Source of the DNA: an uncultured Bacteroides sp.
GTDB lineage: Bacteria; Bacteroidota; Bacteroidia; Bacteroidales; Bacteroidaceae
Assembly (NCBI GenBank): GCA_900766195.1
Contig: CAAFUN010000108.1
Location: 33,013-97,012 of the forward strand
Length of the DNA: 64,000 bases
Direction of reading: 5' to 3'
The notes under the pieces are model-generated. The model was not told the DNA's origin. It saw only the letters and a list, made by a program, of their open reading frames with translations, and did no database searches. Shown here in pieces: positions 53,717 through 63,460 of the stretch (position 1 is the stretch's first letter; each line of letters starts with the position of its first letter). The translations under genes were made by a program, and so were the position numbers.

Positions 53717-53777
53717 TCACGTCTCAAGAAGATAATGAGACTCACTAAAGAAAATAAACTTTTAAAACATTACAATT

Positions 53778-54059
53778 ATGAGAAAGATGGTATTAGGCTT
53801 GGCACTTGTTGCAGCCATGACATTGGGAACTTCCGCTTATGCACAGACTTCACTTAAGAAAGAAGTTAAAAAAGAGCAGACAACTGCAAAGAAAGAAGCT
53901 AAAGATGCTAAGACAAAAGCTTGCTGTGCAACAAAAGAAGACACCAAAGCTGTAAAGCATGATGCTAAAGCTACTAAAGAAGATGCAAAAGCAAAAGCAA
54001 GCAAAACTGTTTCTTCTGAAACAAACAAAGCAAACAAAGCTATTAAATCAGTTAAATAA
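53778..54059 (+). CDS. Small secreted Lys/Ala-rich protein
   Basis: Protein of 93 residues with a clear signal peptide (MRKMVLGLALVAAMTLGTSAYA|Q). The mature part of about 70 residues consists of Lys, Ala, Thr, Glu and Asp in loosely repeated ATKEDAKAKAS-like units. It has one CC pair (TKACCATKED) and is predicted to be disordered or helical. The basic, repetitive, exported character recalls the E. coli acid-shock protein Asr, which is controlled by a two-component system; this is an analogy, not homology. It directly follows a sensor-regulator pair and has a candidate site for it. I do not recognise a family. Confidence 0.7.
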   Translation: MRKMVLGLALVAAMTLGTSAYAQTSLKKEVKKEQTTAKKEAKDAKTKACCATKEDTKAVKHDAKATKEDAKAKASKTVSSETNKANKAIKSVK

Positions 54060-54090
54060 CAAACTGCTTCTTTAGTTTTATTGAGCAAAC

Positions 54091-54170
54091 AGAGTGTTCT
54101 AAAGATCTCCATTTCTATCATTCCCAAATTTGATACAGGGAAATAGAATTGGAGATCGTTGGAACACTCT
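54091..54170. repeat. 80-nt bulged hairpin after the Lys/Ala-rich gene
   Basis: AGAGTGTTC pairs with GAACACTCT (54091-54099/54162-54170). GATCTCCA pairs with TGGAGATC (54104-54111/54150-54157). TTCTAT pairs with ATAGAA (54113-54118/54143-54148). A 4x4 internal loop and a single mismatch separate the three stems around a 24-nt loop. No T-run follows. It may be a 3'-end structure or a small RNA element. Confidence 0.6.
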
Positions 54171-54295
54171 CTTCGTGTTTAAGGATATTCACCAACCGCT
54201 ATCCTCTTTTCATCATTTCGGCAAGAACTTTGAAACAATATAGGTACATATTTCCCTACAAAGATTTTATGCCCTTACATCAAAGAATATAGACC

Positions 54296-56281
54296 TTAAG
54301 AAATGCGTTGGAGACGTTCAATTAGTTCATCACCCAAGGCCGTTTTTTCACCAATATGCTTCAGCACAGCGGTAACAAACGGATTGCTTTCAAAATCTCC
54401 ACGTACCTGCTCAAAATCAAGTTCTTTTTCCAATCGTGAACCATCGGCTCCGAATCCCGTCATAGAAGCTAACGAAAACTCTTTCTTAGCATCGTCATAA
54501 ACCATCCGATCCAAGCCGACAACAGCCTCTTTCCACTTCTCCACAATCTCACATATTTGCCGAGCAGTTATCTCTTCAGGATTAATCCCATAAAACTCTT
54601 CAATTTGGTCATAAGCCCAAGTCCATTCATAGGTATAATAATTGCGGTGCATCTGTTCAAACTCAGCATTAATATCCTTCAACCTGTCAACCTTGCCGGA
54701 CTCAATTCCTTCAATCAACAGTTCCACCTCACTCTTGGGAGCAATTAACCCTGAAATATCTACCCACTCACCTCCTCCTATTGTAGTATCAGGACGCAAA
54801 CGAGCGCGTATCTCATCGTTATTTTGAAAGCTGATACCTTCCAAACGTTTAATAATGGAATTACCTAGAAATTTGTGAATGGCTATTTCATAGAATTGAA
54901 TTCCTTTCACCAAAGCGGAATTACGAATTTTTGCACTATGAAAAGAATAGATATCAGACAACTCCCCAGAAGCCTTACGTAAATTCAACAAAGTTTCCCG
55001 TCCCTTGAACATCTTCTGAACGGTATAAGGGCTGAGTAAATTGTAATTAATGTAATCCAATTTATTCGGATCCGTTCGTCTATCACGCTTCGGCCATTTC
55101 TGTGCATCACGAATAGTGCCTACACTGCGTAAGTTCACTCCCGGAACCAAATATGTTGTATTGTTTTGTTCTATCAAATAGGAAAAAGGCAAATTAGATG
55201 TATCGGAATGGTTGACATGACGTCCCATTACAAGCGAAAAAGCTCCTACCCTTGCCGGCCATAAAATGTACGAATCGGACGTAGTTTTGGCTCCTCGTTC
55301 AAGTGTACCTTGATGGATAGGACCTAACTTATACATATGGTTGCTCTGATTGGAACCCGAACCGGCATTCATGAAGGAAAACATACCGGCAATAAGCAAT
55401 GTGGATTTGTGATGTGTCACAGTAAACGGCCCGGCAAATATGGCACAAGCCTCACCATTCTCTCCCTGACAATTACTAAAGAAAAGAGAATCGGAAGCAG
55501 AATAATTGTGTCCTAATCGGCAAGCCTGTCCCACAAAGCAACGGTTCAACATGGCACCGTCATCAATATCTGTACCCGAAGAAATAATAAAATCATCACA
55601 AATCACTCCATGTCCGAGGTGAACAGGTGCCTCCTCATTACTGTTAACGCTACCGTTGGTCAGCCGACAAGTGCCGCATATGTTGCAATAATCACCAATA
55701 CGTACATTACGGATAGAACCAGTGTTGAGTATCATGACATGACTACCTATGGTTCCCCTGTCCGATGCATGCTTATTGGAATAAAAGTCGGTAATAGCCT
55801 TCATCCGGCTTATCAGTTCAGGACGATGCCGATATAATGCCATGATATAAGCCTGGTGTGCCGAAAGTTTATCACTGATCAAAACCTCCCTGCCACCGGT
55901 TTCATTCAATACAGATACCTCAACTCCGTTGCCGAACTTTGTCAACCCGTCTACCAGAATGATATCCACATTCTCTATAAAGGTATCATGTCCTATCTCG
56001 TAATTGGCTATATAATTCTGGATGTTTTCAATGCAGCAGTTATCCCCTACCGTCACATTATGAAGCGTGACATGTCTTAGTCCGGAGTGCTTTTTAATTC
56101 CACCAGGCAAAGTAAATTCTGTAGTAAAAACACCGATACGCACCTCACCCGAAAAGCGCGTATGATGAACAAACCCAGTGGCAAAATCATTGGCCACCCA
56201 CACTTTTCCCCAATCATCAGCCAGACATGACTGGCTCTTCAACCGGAGAATCTCATCTTCGGTCAACTGTCTGTAATTCAT
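54296..56281 (-). CDS. DUF4954 family protein with left-handed beta-helix
   Basis: Cytoplasmic protein of 661 residues. Its first 380 residues show repeated hexapeptide-like turns (VTVGDNCCIENI, IGDYCNICGTCRL, LGHGVICDDFIISSGTDID, GQACRLGHNYSAS), as in left-handed beta-helix acyl- or nucleotidyl-transferases. The C-terminal 270 residues are mainly helical, unlike those enzymes. This matches DUF4954, common in Bacteroidota and of unknown function. There is no signal peptide. It lies downstream of hflX with a 113-bp gap and may share its transcript. Confidence 0.85.
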   Translation of the reverse strand: MNYRQLTEDEILRLKSQSCLADDWGKVWVANDFATGFVHHTRFSGEVRIGVFTTEFTLPGGIKKHSGLRHVTLHNVTVGDNCCIENIQNYIANYEIGHDTFIENVDIILVDGLTKFGNGVEVSVLNETGGREVLISDKLSAHQAYIMALYRHRPELISRMKAITDFYSNKHASDRGTIGSHVMILNTGSIRNVRIGDYCNICGTCRLTNGSVNSNEEAPVHLGHGVICDDFIISSGTDIDDGAMLNRCFVGQACRLGHNYSASDSLFFSNCQGENGEACAIFAGPFTVTHHKSTLLIAGMFSFMNAGSGSNQSNHMYKLGPIHQGTLERGAKTTSDSYILWPARVGAFSLVMGRHVNHSDTSNLPFSYLIEQNNTTYLVPGVNLRSVGTIRDAQKWPKRDRRTDPNKLDYINYNLLSPYTVQKMFKGRETLLNLRKASGELSDIYSFHSAKIRNSALVKGIQFYEIAIHKFLGNSIIKRLEGISFQNNDEIRARLRPDTTIGGGEWVDISGLIAPKSEVELLIEGIESGKVDRLKDINAEFEQMHRNYYTYEWTWAYDQIEEFYGINPEEITARQICEIVEKWKEAVVGLDRMVYDDAKKEFSLASMTGFGADGSRLEKELDFEQVRGDFESNPFVTAVLKHIGEKTALGDELIERLQRIS

Positions 56282-56394
56282 ATTCTTTATCAGTTTAGCT
56301 CATCATTGAGAATTACACCTTTATATATAAGAGTATATTGCGACGTACGTCACTCATACAGTCCTTTCTATAAAGTCTTCTCAAAGACAAAGGA

Positions 56395-57651
56395 TCATTC
56401 CTCTTCTTCGAAGGTCTGATAAAGAAAATCGTTATAGGGATACTTTTGTACGTGCAATTCTTTAACGCGATTATACACTACACTCTTCAGTTCCTCTATA
56501 TTGGTTTTCTCACGGGCTGAAATAAAAAGGCAATTGTCTGCCATCTTAGCCATCCACGTGTTCATCAGTTCCTCGAGTGTTAAGTTTTCTTTTGTACGGG
56601 GGGTAAGGTCGTCATCCGCCTTTTTCACATACGTGTAGGCGTCTATTTTATTAAAGATAAGTATAGTAGGCTTACCGGCAGCGTCGATATCAGCCAATGT
56701 TTTGTTTACAACTTCTATTTGTTCTTCAAAATCAGGATGAGAGATATCCACCACATGCAACAGCAAATCTGCTTCACGCACTTCATCGAGTGTGGACTTG
56801 AACGAGTCCACCAGATCGGTAGGTAACTTACGAATGAAACCCACAGTATCCGAAAGTAGGAATGGCAAATTCTCAATAATAACCTTGCGCACGGTAGTAT
56901 CTAACGTAGCAAACAGTTTGTTTTCAGCAAACACTTCGCTTTTGGCTAATAAGTTCAGTAATGTAGACTTACCCACATTAGTATATCCCACCAATGCCAC
57001 ACGGATCAGTCGTCCACGATTCTTACGTTGGGTTGACTTTTGTTTGTCTATTTCAGCCAACCGTTCTTTCAAGAGCGACATGCGGTTAAGAATGATACGG
57101 CGGTCCATTTCAAGCTGTGTTTCACCCGGACCACGAAGTCCTACAGAACCTTTCCCACCTCCGGCACCAGAACCACCACCCTGACGTTCAAGGTGAGTCC
57201 ACAAGCGTTGCAGTCGTGGAAGCATATATTTATATTGCGCAAGCTCTACCTGCGTTTTAGCATTAGCCGTCTGAGCACGCATAGCAAAAATATCCAGAAT
57301 CAGCGAAGTACGATCCAATATCTTAATATTCAGTTCCGCCTCAATATTGCGAATTTGTTTAGCAGAAAGTTCATCATCAAAGATCACCATTCCCACTTCA
57401 CGCTCCTCCTCTTCCTCATTCCGAATATAAGTCTTGATTTCTCCTAACTTACCTTTACCAACATAGGTCACCGAGTGCGCAGTATCCAATTTCTGGGTAA
57501 AGCGTTTTACGACCACAGCTCCAGCCGTTTCGGCAAGAAACTCCAGTTCGTCAAGGTATTCATTGGTCTTGCGTTCATCCTGCGTCTTGGTAATCAGTCC
57601 CACCAACACTGCTGTTTCCGCCTGCACTTCAGAGATTACAAATTCTTTCAT
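56395..57651 (-). CDS. hflX: GTPase HflX
   Basis: Ribosome-associated GTPase of 418 residues that splits stalled or heat-damaged ribosomes. The N-terminal HflX domain (about 10-190) ends in the GGxGxRGPGETQLE segment (GSGAGGGKGSVGLRGPGETQ). The G domain follows: G1 GYTNVGKSTLL (about 205-215), G3 DTVGFIRKLPTDLVDSFKSTL, and G4 FNKIDAY. A short C-terminal extension ends in EEEE. Length and motifs are normal. Confidence 0.95.
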   Translation of the reverse strand: MKEFVISEVQAETAVLVGLITKTQDERKTNEYLDELEFLAETAGAVVVKRFTQKLDTAHSVTYVGKGKLGEIKTYIRNEEEEEREVGMVIFDDELSAKQIRNIEAELNIKILDRTSLILDIFAMRAQTANAKTQVELAQYKYMLPRLQRLWTHLERQGGGSGAGGGKGSVGLRGPGETQLEMDRRIILNRMSLLKERLAEIDKQKSTQRKNRGRLIRVALVGYTNVGKSTLLNLLAKSEVFAENKLFATLDTTVRKVIIENLPFLLSDTVGFIRKLPTDLVDSFKSTLDEVREADLLLHVVDISHPDFEEQIEVVNKTLADIDAAGKPTILIFNKIDAYTYVKKADDDLTPRTKENLTLEELMNTWMAKMADNCLFISAREKTNIEELKSVVYNRVKELHVQKYPYNDFLYQTFEEEE

Positions 57652-57679
57652 TCAATAACTGCTATGATAATTGTCGGAG

Positions 57680-57687
57680 CAAAGATA
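57680..57687 (-). promoter_or_regulatory. -7 promoter element of hflX
   Basis: The minus strand reads TATCTTTG 28 bp before the hflX ATG. Confidence 0.5.
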
Positions 57688-57775
57688 ATAATTTTTCTGA
57701 CATTATAAGATAGTTCTTTTCTTAAGTATTGAATGAAATTTATCAGATTTAATGTATTGAAATCAAATAAAAAAG

Positions 57776-57823
57776 TAATAAAGAAAATGAAGTGACTTTC
57801 GAGTCACTTCATTTTCTTTATTA
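57776..57823 (-). terminator. Terminator of the second susCD pair, 22-bp stem with UUCG-type loop
   Basis: The arms 57776-57797 and 57802-57823 pair perfectly over 22 bp. The 4-nt loop is TTCG on the plus strand and CGAA on the minus strand. On the minus strand the second arm runs into CTTTTTTATTTG. It lies 60 bp past the susD stop and is the longest perfect stem in the window. Confidence 0.85.
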
Positions 57824-57885
57824 TATAAAAGTTCAAAGTACTCTATACAGACACTCAAACCTTTATTTCTTTTTATAGAAGAATA

Positions 57886-59334
57886 CTATTTGCCACCATT
57901 TACCCAAGTCTTTTCTGAATAAATATAAGTTCCGTCACCATAAGCTTTTTTTACATTAGGATTTCCTAAAACAGCACTATTACCATATGGCAAACGTTCA
58001 GGATAACGATTCAGTCCACTTTGAGTGTTATTAGGATTAGTCAATACGATATAATTTTCTTTCATTGCTTTCAGACGACGAAAGTCATTGTAAGTTTCGA
58101 CTTGCTCATCAACCGATTGAGCAATAAATTTCTGTTCAAAGAGAGTTTTAAGAGTTGGTGTACCTAAAGACTTTGCATAATCGCTGGCACTTGCTTTATC
58201 ACTGAACCATCCTAATATCTCACTAACGGAAGACTCAACTGCAGTTTGAAACGCAACGGTAGCATCTTTACCTAAGCGCAATTGAACCTCAGCCAAAATA
58301 AAATAAAGTTCAGATTTACTAAAAAGATGAATCGGCTGTGAACCTAAATCATACCATTCAGGATATGCCAAGCTACCGTCCGCAACTTGTGCAATCTCTG
58401 CATTCCCCGGTTCATAAGCTTTACTAGTTTTATACGTATAATAGGCAAAGCGAGGATCAGCAGTCGCTTTCATTAAATTTGATACAGTTAAAGAAGAAGC
58501 TGTATAAGCACGGCTAGAGATAAAAGAGCTCCATGGGTTTTGAGTACTACTTCCGTTAAATTCATTAATTGTAAATCCTTTAAATCCCAACTCTAATGCT
58601 TTTCCAGCTGCGACTTCTACTTGAGATAAAACGTTGGGGTCTACAGCTAACTTATGAAGCAGATAACGAGCTTTTAAAGCATAAGCTGCAGCTTCCCACT
58701 GATTAACGTTACCTCCGAAAGCAATATCCTGTTTCCCTGCCGACTTTAAAGACTTCCCTTTCTCCAAACTGGCGATAGCAGTATCAAGAGTCGACAAAAT
58801 TCCAGCATATACATCTTTCTGTGCATCTAATTTAGGCTGAAGAATAGCTTGTCCTTTTAGGGCTTCGCTATATGGAATATCGCCATGCAAATCAGTTAAG
58901 ACACCAAAATTGAGAGCTTCCAAAACTTGCGCCATACCTAAAAGATCATATTGGCCAACATTACCCGGGACCTCTGTTGTAACTTTTCTTATTATCTCAC
59001 GGATATTAAGCAAATTACCATAAGTAGAATTCCATACATTATTAAATGTAGTAGAAGCTGCCCACTCGCCGGAATTACGTAATTCAGCTCTCATTAACTG
59101 ATTATTACCAACACCAATCTCCTGTTCATTCAGTGACGAGAGATAGAATGCATAATCTCCAGAAACAGTACTAAAACCTGTACCCATGATCGCATCAGTC
59201 AATTGAAGAGATGCTGGAACTGCATTCGGTGAAGGATGTTGATTATCCTTATTAATATTGTCGAGGTTATCCTCAGTACATGCAGTTAGTCCGAGAAAGG
59301 CAATCGACAGCGCCATTAATATATGTTTTCTCAT
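57886..59334 (-). CDS. SusD-like lipoprotein (SusD-like_2 type)
   Basis: Outer-membrane lipoprotein of 482 residues with a lipobox LTAC (Cys19). It then has the SusD-like_2 pattern DNINKDNQHPSPNAVPASLQLTDAIMG and a VLEALNFGVLTDLHGDIPYSEAL segment (about 130-155), seen in shorter SusD relatives. It is distinct from the SusD of the first locus. It should cap the SusC protein encoded 27 bp upstream. No glycosidase, regulator or SusE gene adjoins, so the nutrient could be a glycan, peptide or another compound. Confidence 0.9.
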   Translation of the reverse strand: MRKHILMALSIAFLGLTACTEDNLDNINKDNQHPSPNAVPASLQLTDAIMGTGFSTVSGDYAFYLSSLNEQEIGVGNNQLMRAELRNSGEWAASTTFNNVWNSTYGNLLNIREIIRKVTTEVPGNVGQYDLLGMAQVLEALNFGVLTDLHGDIPYSEALKGQAILQPKLDAQKDVYAGILSTLDTAIASLEKGKSLKSAGKQDIAFGGNVNQWEAAAYALKARYLLHKLAVDPNVLSQVEVAAGKALELGFKGFTINEFNGSSTQNPWSSFISSRAYTASSLTVSNLMKATADPRFAYYTYKTSKAYEPGNAEIAQVADGSLAYPEWYDLGSQPIHLFSKSELYFILAEVQLRLGKDATVAFQTAVESSVSEILGWFSDKASASDYAKSLGTPTLKTLFEQKFIAQSVDEQVETYNDFRRLKAMKENYIVLTNPNNTQSGLNRYPERLPYGNSAVLGNPNVKKAYGDGTYIYSEKTWVNGGK

Positions 59335-59361
59335 AATTAAATTCCTTTTTTATTTTACTGT

Positions 59362-62300
59362 TTAGAATGTAATAGTAAGTCCACCACCAAAACTAGAAGT
59401 ATTAGGGACAGAGAAACGTTCAAAGTAGCCACTCATATTGTTATTTCCTTGTGAAGACTCCGGATCAAAATTCGGCATTTTTGCCCATACCAAAACGTTA
59501 CGAGCAAATCCATATACAGATATATCAAACATGCCCATCTTTGGTAATTGATAAGTTAAAGTTAAATCACGCAGCTTGATAAAACTAGTGTCATAAATTC
59601 CAGCTTCAGTAATATTATTATATTCATAATAATAATCCTTCTTATTTACCTCAACGGTATTAGCCTTCCCTGTTGCTTCATCAATGCCTTTAACAACCAT
59701 AGTTCCTTCGTGATAAGGTAAAGACTCTTTAGTTACACCAAAAAGATTCATTGTCATATTTGTACCATGATACATTTTTCCACCTTGCTGCCAACTCCAC
59801 GTCGTAGAGAGCGTTAAGCGTTTGTAACGCCCGCCAAATGTGATACCTGTAGAAAAGTCTGGGGAACAATTACCCAAATTCTGACTATCGCCAGTTGCTT
59901 GGGGCAGTCCATCTAAAAGTAATAGATTACCGGCATTATCACGTTTAAAAGCAGTACCATAAATATTAGGATAAGTAGCTCCGGCCTGCGCACGAATCTG
60001 AGGTTCTACAAACCCTCCCAACATAATAGACTCGACTCCTGGAGCCAGTTCTATAACTTTATTTTTTACTTTAGTAAAGTTTACGCCTAAATTCAAATCA
60101 TAATCTTTAGCTTGTAAAATTGCTGCATTTATAGAAAGTTCATGTGCATTAGTCCTCATCTTACCAGCATTAGTCAACATTTCCTGATAGCCAGTTGATC
60201 CATCTACAGGAACTGCAAATATTTGATCTTTTATATTCTGCAGACTATATGTATATTCCAACTTCAACCGACTCTTGAAGAAATGCAAATCAACTCCAAT
60301 TTCATAATTTGTAGTATTCTGAGGCTTCAAACCTTCATTATAAACTCTGTAATAAGGAACAAAGGTAGAAACTCCGCTTATTGGCAACGGGTAAGAAATC
60401 GGTGTAGAACCATAAAAGCCACCGCCATAAGTCGGTGTATAATAATAGTTATTGTAATAACTTCCTGCTTGTCCTACTTGTGCAAACGATGCACGTAACT
60501 TACCATAGTTTAAGATATTATTTTTCTGTAGGAATGCTAGCTTGGTAAACTCCCAGCCCAATGAAATGGATGGATAGAAGAAACTGCGACTTCCACGCGG
60601 CATAGTGGACACATAATCATTACGCCCCGTTACCGTCAGATATAATTGATCATTCCATGACAAAGAAGCACTACCAAAGAATCCTACTGTACGTTCCCTG
60701 CGGGTATACTCACTTGACGTATAAGAGGTAGCATTACCAATGGTAGGAAAACCTGGAAAATTAAAATTACTTCCGTAATAATCCCATGTTCGCCTATTTT
60801 CATCATTAACTTCATTCCCTAAAACAACATTTAATCCCCATTCCGCATCTTGACCAAATTTACCATTAAAGTTAGCAGTAAACAGGTTATTGAATACATT
60901 GTGTTGCGATCCATAATTTTCTATATCACCAAACTTCAAAGCCTTAGTTGTACCAACTTCTCTTAAATCCGCATAGTTTGAAGTCCAAATATCCAGACCT
61001 GCCTGCTCACGAAGCTTCAATGTGAAATTTTCACCCCAATTCAAGTTTGGCTGGAATTCAACATAAGCATTGCCAAATGCACGATTGGTATGTTGCAAGT
61101 ATTCATTATGGTCAGCCCACCAGTATGGATTTACAAATGAATTTGAACGAAAGAGCACCTGATTAGTTTCATTTCCAGGGACATGATTAGGAATACCTTT
61201 CAAATTATACTCAGCAGGAGCAGAATAAACGACATTCATAATACCGTCATTTGCACCCGGAGCTGATGTTATTTTACTGGAAGAATAATTCATTGAAAAA
61301 CCTGTATTCCACTGAGAATTAATTTTCCAATCCACTAAACCGCGAGCACCCCAACGATTCATACCTGTTGATGGGATAAGACCCTTTTGGTAAGAATTAT
61401 TCAAACCAAAAGAATAATTAACGCCATTGATACTTTGTGAGAAATTCACATTTGTATTTTCGGTAAACCCAGTGCCTAAGAAATCGCCTACATTATCATA
61501 TGTCTGCGGCGTAGTCCAACCATCAAGTCCAGCCTTGGCACGATTAGGATTATAATATTGTCCCTCATGTTTACCCAATAAATACGTAGAGTTATATATT
61601 CTATTTGTTTCTGTATCCGGCAAATTTGGGTTTGACAATTTATACCCTGGAGCAGAATTACCTCCATATTGCCAATCATTGGCCAACTCTGATATCTTAG
61701 GCCCCCAAGACATTGACGAAGTCGGATTGTAAGCAGTAATGCCATTGCCTTGCGCATAAACATCCTGGCGTTCAAATTTACGTGAAACACGTTGAGCACT
61801 CAAATTTGTAGAGATTGTAACAGTTGGTTTATTCAAACTATTTTTTGAACCTCTCTTGGTAGTAATTACAATTACACCATTTGAAGCACGTATACCATAT
61901 AGTGCAGAAGCTGCTTGTCCTTTTAAAACATTTATTGATTCAATATCCTCCGGGTTAATGTCAATACTACGATCAGCATAATTGGCTCCTGTTACTGAAT
62001 TTTTAGTATCAAAATCGGCAGCAGTGTTAATAGGCATACCATCAACAACATATAATGGTTGGTTATTACCGTCAAAAGAACGTGCACCACGAATTACTAT
62101 TTGAGAAGAAGCTCCCGGTGCACCAGACGATTGCCGAATATCTACTCCAGTAAGTTTTCCTTGTATTGCATTGGCTATTGACGTCGTTCCACTTTTATTC
62201 AATTGATCGGACTTTAAATCTTGTGCTGCATAACCTAATGCTTTACGATCTCTTTTAATACCCATTGCTGTTACAACCACTTCATCTAACATCTCTGCAT

Positions 62301-62592
62301 CAGACTTAAGTAGTATTCTAAGATTGGATTTTATTCCGACTTCCTGCGTCAACATACCAACATAAGAAACCTGCAAAGTCTTTGCAGAACTTGGTACGTT
62401 TGGTATGGTAAAATCTCCATCTATACCGGTTATGGCACCAACTTTAGTACCTTTTACCAATACAGAAGCCCCGATTATGGGTTGCCCGTCTTCCTCAGAA
62501 ATTACAACGCCTGTAACTTTCTGTGTTTGGGCAGTCACCAAGCCTATTCCTACAAACAGACAGGCCAATAACAGCATCAATTTTCTTTTCAT
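59362..62592 (-). CDS. SusC/RagA family TonB-linked outer-membrane transporter
   Basis: This 1076-residue importer has a signal peptide ending VTAQT (about residue 22), then a carboxypeptidase-regulatory-like domain (KVTGVVISEEDGQPIIGASV, about 25-95) and a TonB-box region (MLDEVVVTAMGIKRDRKALGYA, about 96-118). The plug signature SINVLKGQAASALYGIRASNGVIVITTK lies at about 205-232, followed by the barrel ending GGGLTITF. It forms a unit with the SusD-like gene. Its promoter lies at 62651-62658, in a long region with inverted repeats. Confidence 0.94.
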   Translation of the reverse strand: MKRKLMLLLACLFVGIGLVTAQTQKVTGVVISEEDGQPIIGASVLVKGTKVGAITGIDGDFTIPNVPSSAKTLQVSYVGMLTQEVGIKSNLRILLKSDAEMLDEVVVTAMGIKRDRKALGYAAQDLKSDQLNKSGTTSIANAIQGKLTGVDIRQSSGAPGASSQIVIRGARSFDGNNQPLYVVDGMPINTAADFDTKNSVTGANYADRSIDINPEDIESINVLKGQAASALYGIRASNGVIVITTKRGSKNSLNKPTVTISTNLSAQRVSRKFERQDVYAQGNGITAYNPTSSMSWGPKISELANDWQYGGNSAPGYKLSNPNLPDTETNRIYNSTYLLGKHEGQYYNPNRAKAGLDGWTTPQTYDNVGDFLGTGFTENTNVNFSQSINGVNYSFGLNNSYQKGLIPSTGMNRWGARGLVDWKINSQWNTGFSMNYSSSKITSAPGANDGIMNVVYSAPAEYNLKGIPNHVPGNETNQVLFRSNSFVNPYWWADHNEYLQHTNRAFGNAYVEFQPNLNWGENFTLKLREQAGLDIWTSNYADLREVGTTKALKFGDIENYGSQHNVFNNLFTANFNGKFGQDAEWGLNVVLGNEVNDENRRTWDYYGSNFNFPGFPTIGNATSYTSSEYTRRERTVGFFGSASLSWNDQLYLTVTGRNDYVSTMPRGSRSFFYPSISLGWEFTKLAFLQKNNILNYGKLRASFAQVGQAGSYYNNYYYTPTYGGGFYGSTPISYPLPISGVSTFVPYYRVYNEGLKPQNTTNYEIGVDLHFFKSRLKLEYTYSLQNIKDQIFAVPVDGSTGYQEMLTNAGKMRTNAHELSINAAILQAKDYDLNLGVNFTKVKNKVIELAPGVESIMLGGFVEPQIRAQAGATYPNIYGTAFKRDNAGNLLLLDGLPQATGDSQNLGNCSPDFSTGITFGGRYKRLTLSTTWSWQQGGKMYHGTNMTMNLFGVTKESLPYHEGTMVVKGIDEATGKANTVEVNKKDYYYEYNNITEAGIYDTSFIKLRDLTLTYQLPKMGMFDISVYGFARNVLVWAKMPNFDPESSQGNNNMSGYFERFSVPNTSSFGGGLTITF

Positions 62593-63460
62593 AAATTCTC
62601 TCTCTTAAAGTTTAACTTAACATTATTTGCTTATTTGCTCTAACAAAGCGCAAAGCTATTAATAAATATGAAATAAGCAACCAATTTCTTTAGACAAGTA
62701 TATTATACTGTCATTATGACACAATTTCAGCTTTTTAGCAGACAATAAAGACGTTAAAACATTGCAGATTTAAATACAGAAAGCTTATTATGTATCGTTT
62801 TGAATTGCGATCATTCTTTAATTTATGCTAATAATAAGCTTAATGATAAACATTCTAATAGAATTAGAATATATCTTTTGATTTGATACTCATATCAACC
62901 GAATACAAGTAATGTTTAAGGTCATACATGTGCCTCTGACTACTACCTCTCAGCAATGCCTCTTATTTTTATATATTCATTTAACTTTGAGCGATTTCAG
63001 CCTTTCAGTTCTCCCCATTAATAAGCATTATAACTGAAAGCACTTCTGAAAAGAGTGTTTTTTGCTTTCAGCTACTTTTCTCTTTGTGATAGGCCTTCCT
63101 CAAACTTTGTAGTTATAATAAGAAAAAGTATGATTTGTATGAGATATAGAATGCGATCTTCTGCTTAGTGAAAACAAGTGTTAGGGCATATGCTTTCTCT
63201 ATATACCACATTTCTCCCATCTATTCTGCAAAAAAATGAGTAGTATCAAATTCTCCAGATTAAATCGTTAATAAATATAAAATAGACAAATGTACACTTT
63301 CTTTTGAATCTACACCCTCTAGAGAGCACACAGCCAAACATCAAGGGTAAAATCAGCGTGCAAACCGTACATTTTCTCCACTTCAAATTCCTGTTTTATT
63401 ACTACATTTACTACACGATTTCTACGGAAACTATCCAGTACTTATTAAAAAAACAAACAT
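62593..63460. other. 868-bp gene-free region upstream of the second susC
   Basis: It holds the susC promoter and several inverted repeats: AAGCTTATTAT at 62781-62791 with ATAATAAGCTT at 62831-62841; ATTCTAAT at 62852-62859 with ATTAGAAT at 62863-62870; and CTTTCAGTT at 63002-63010 with AACTGAAAG at 63032-63040, with a third CTTTCAG near 63064. An open frame at 63304-63507 overlaps the next gene in another frame and is not convincing. Confidence 0.5.
62651..62658 (-). promoter_or_regulatory. -7 promoter element of the second susC
   Basis: The minus strand reads TAGCTTTG about 59 bp before the susC start, with GTTG (62678-62681) at 19-bp spacing as near-consensus -33. Confidence 0.6.
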
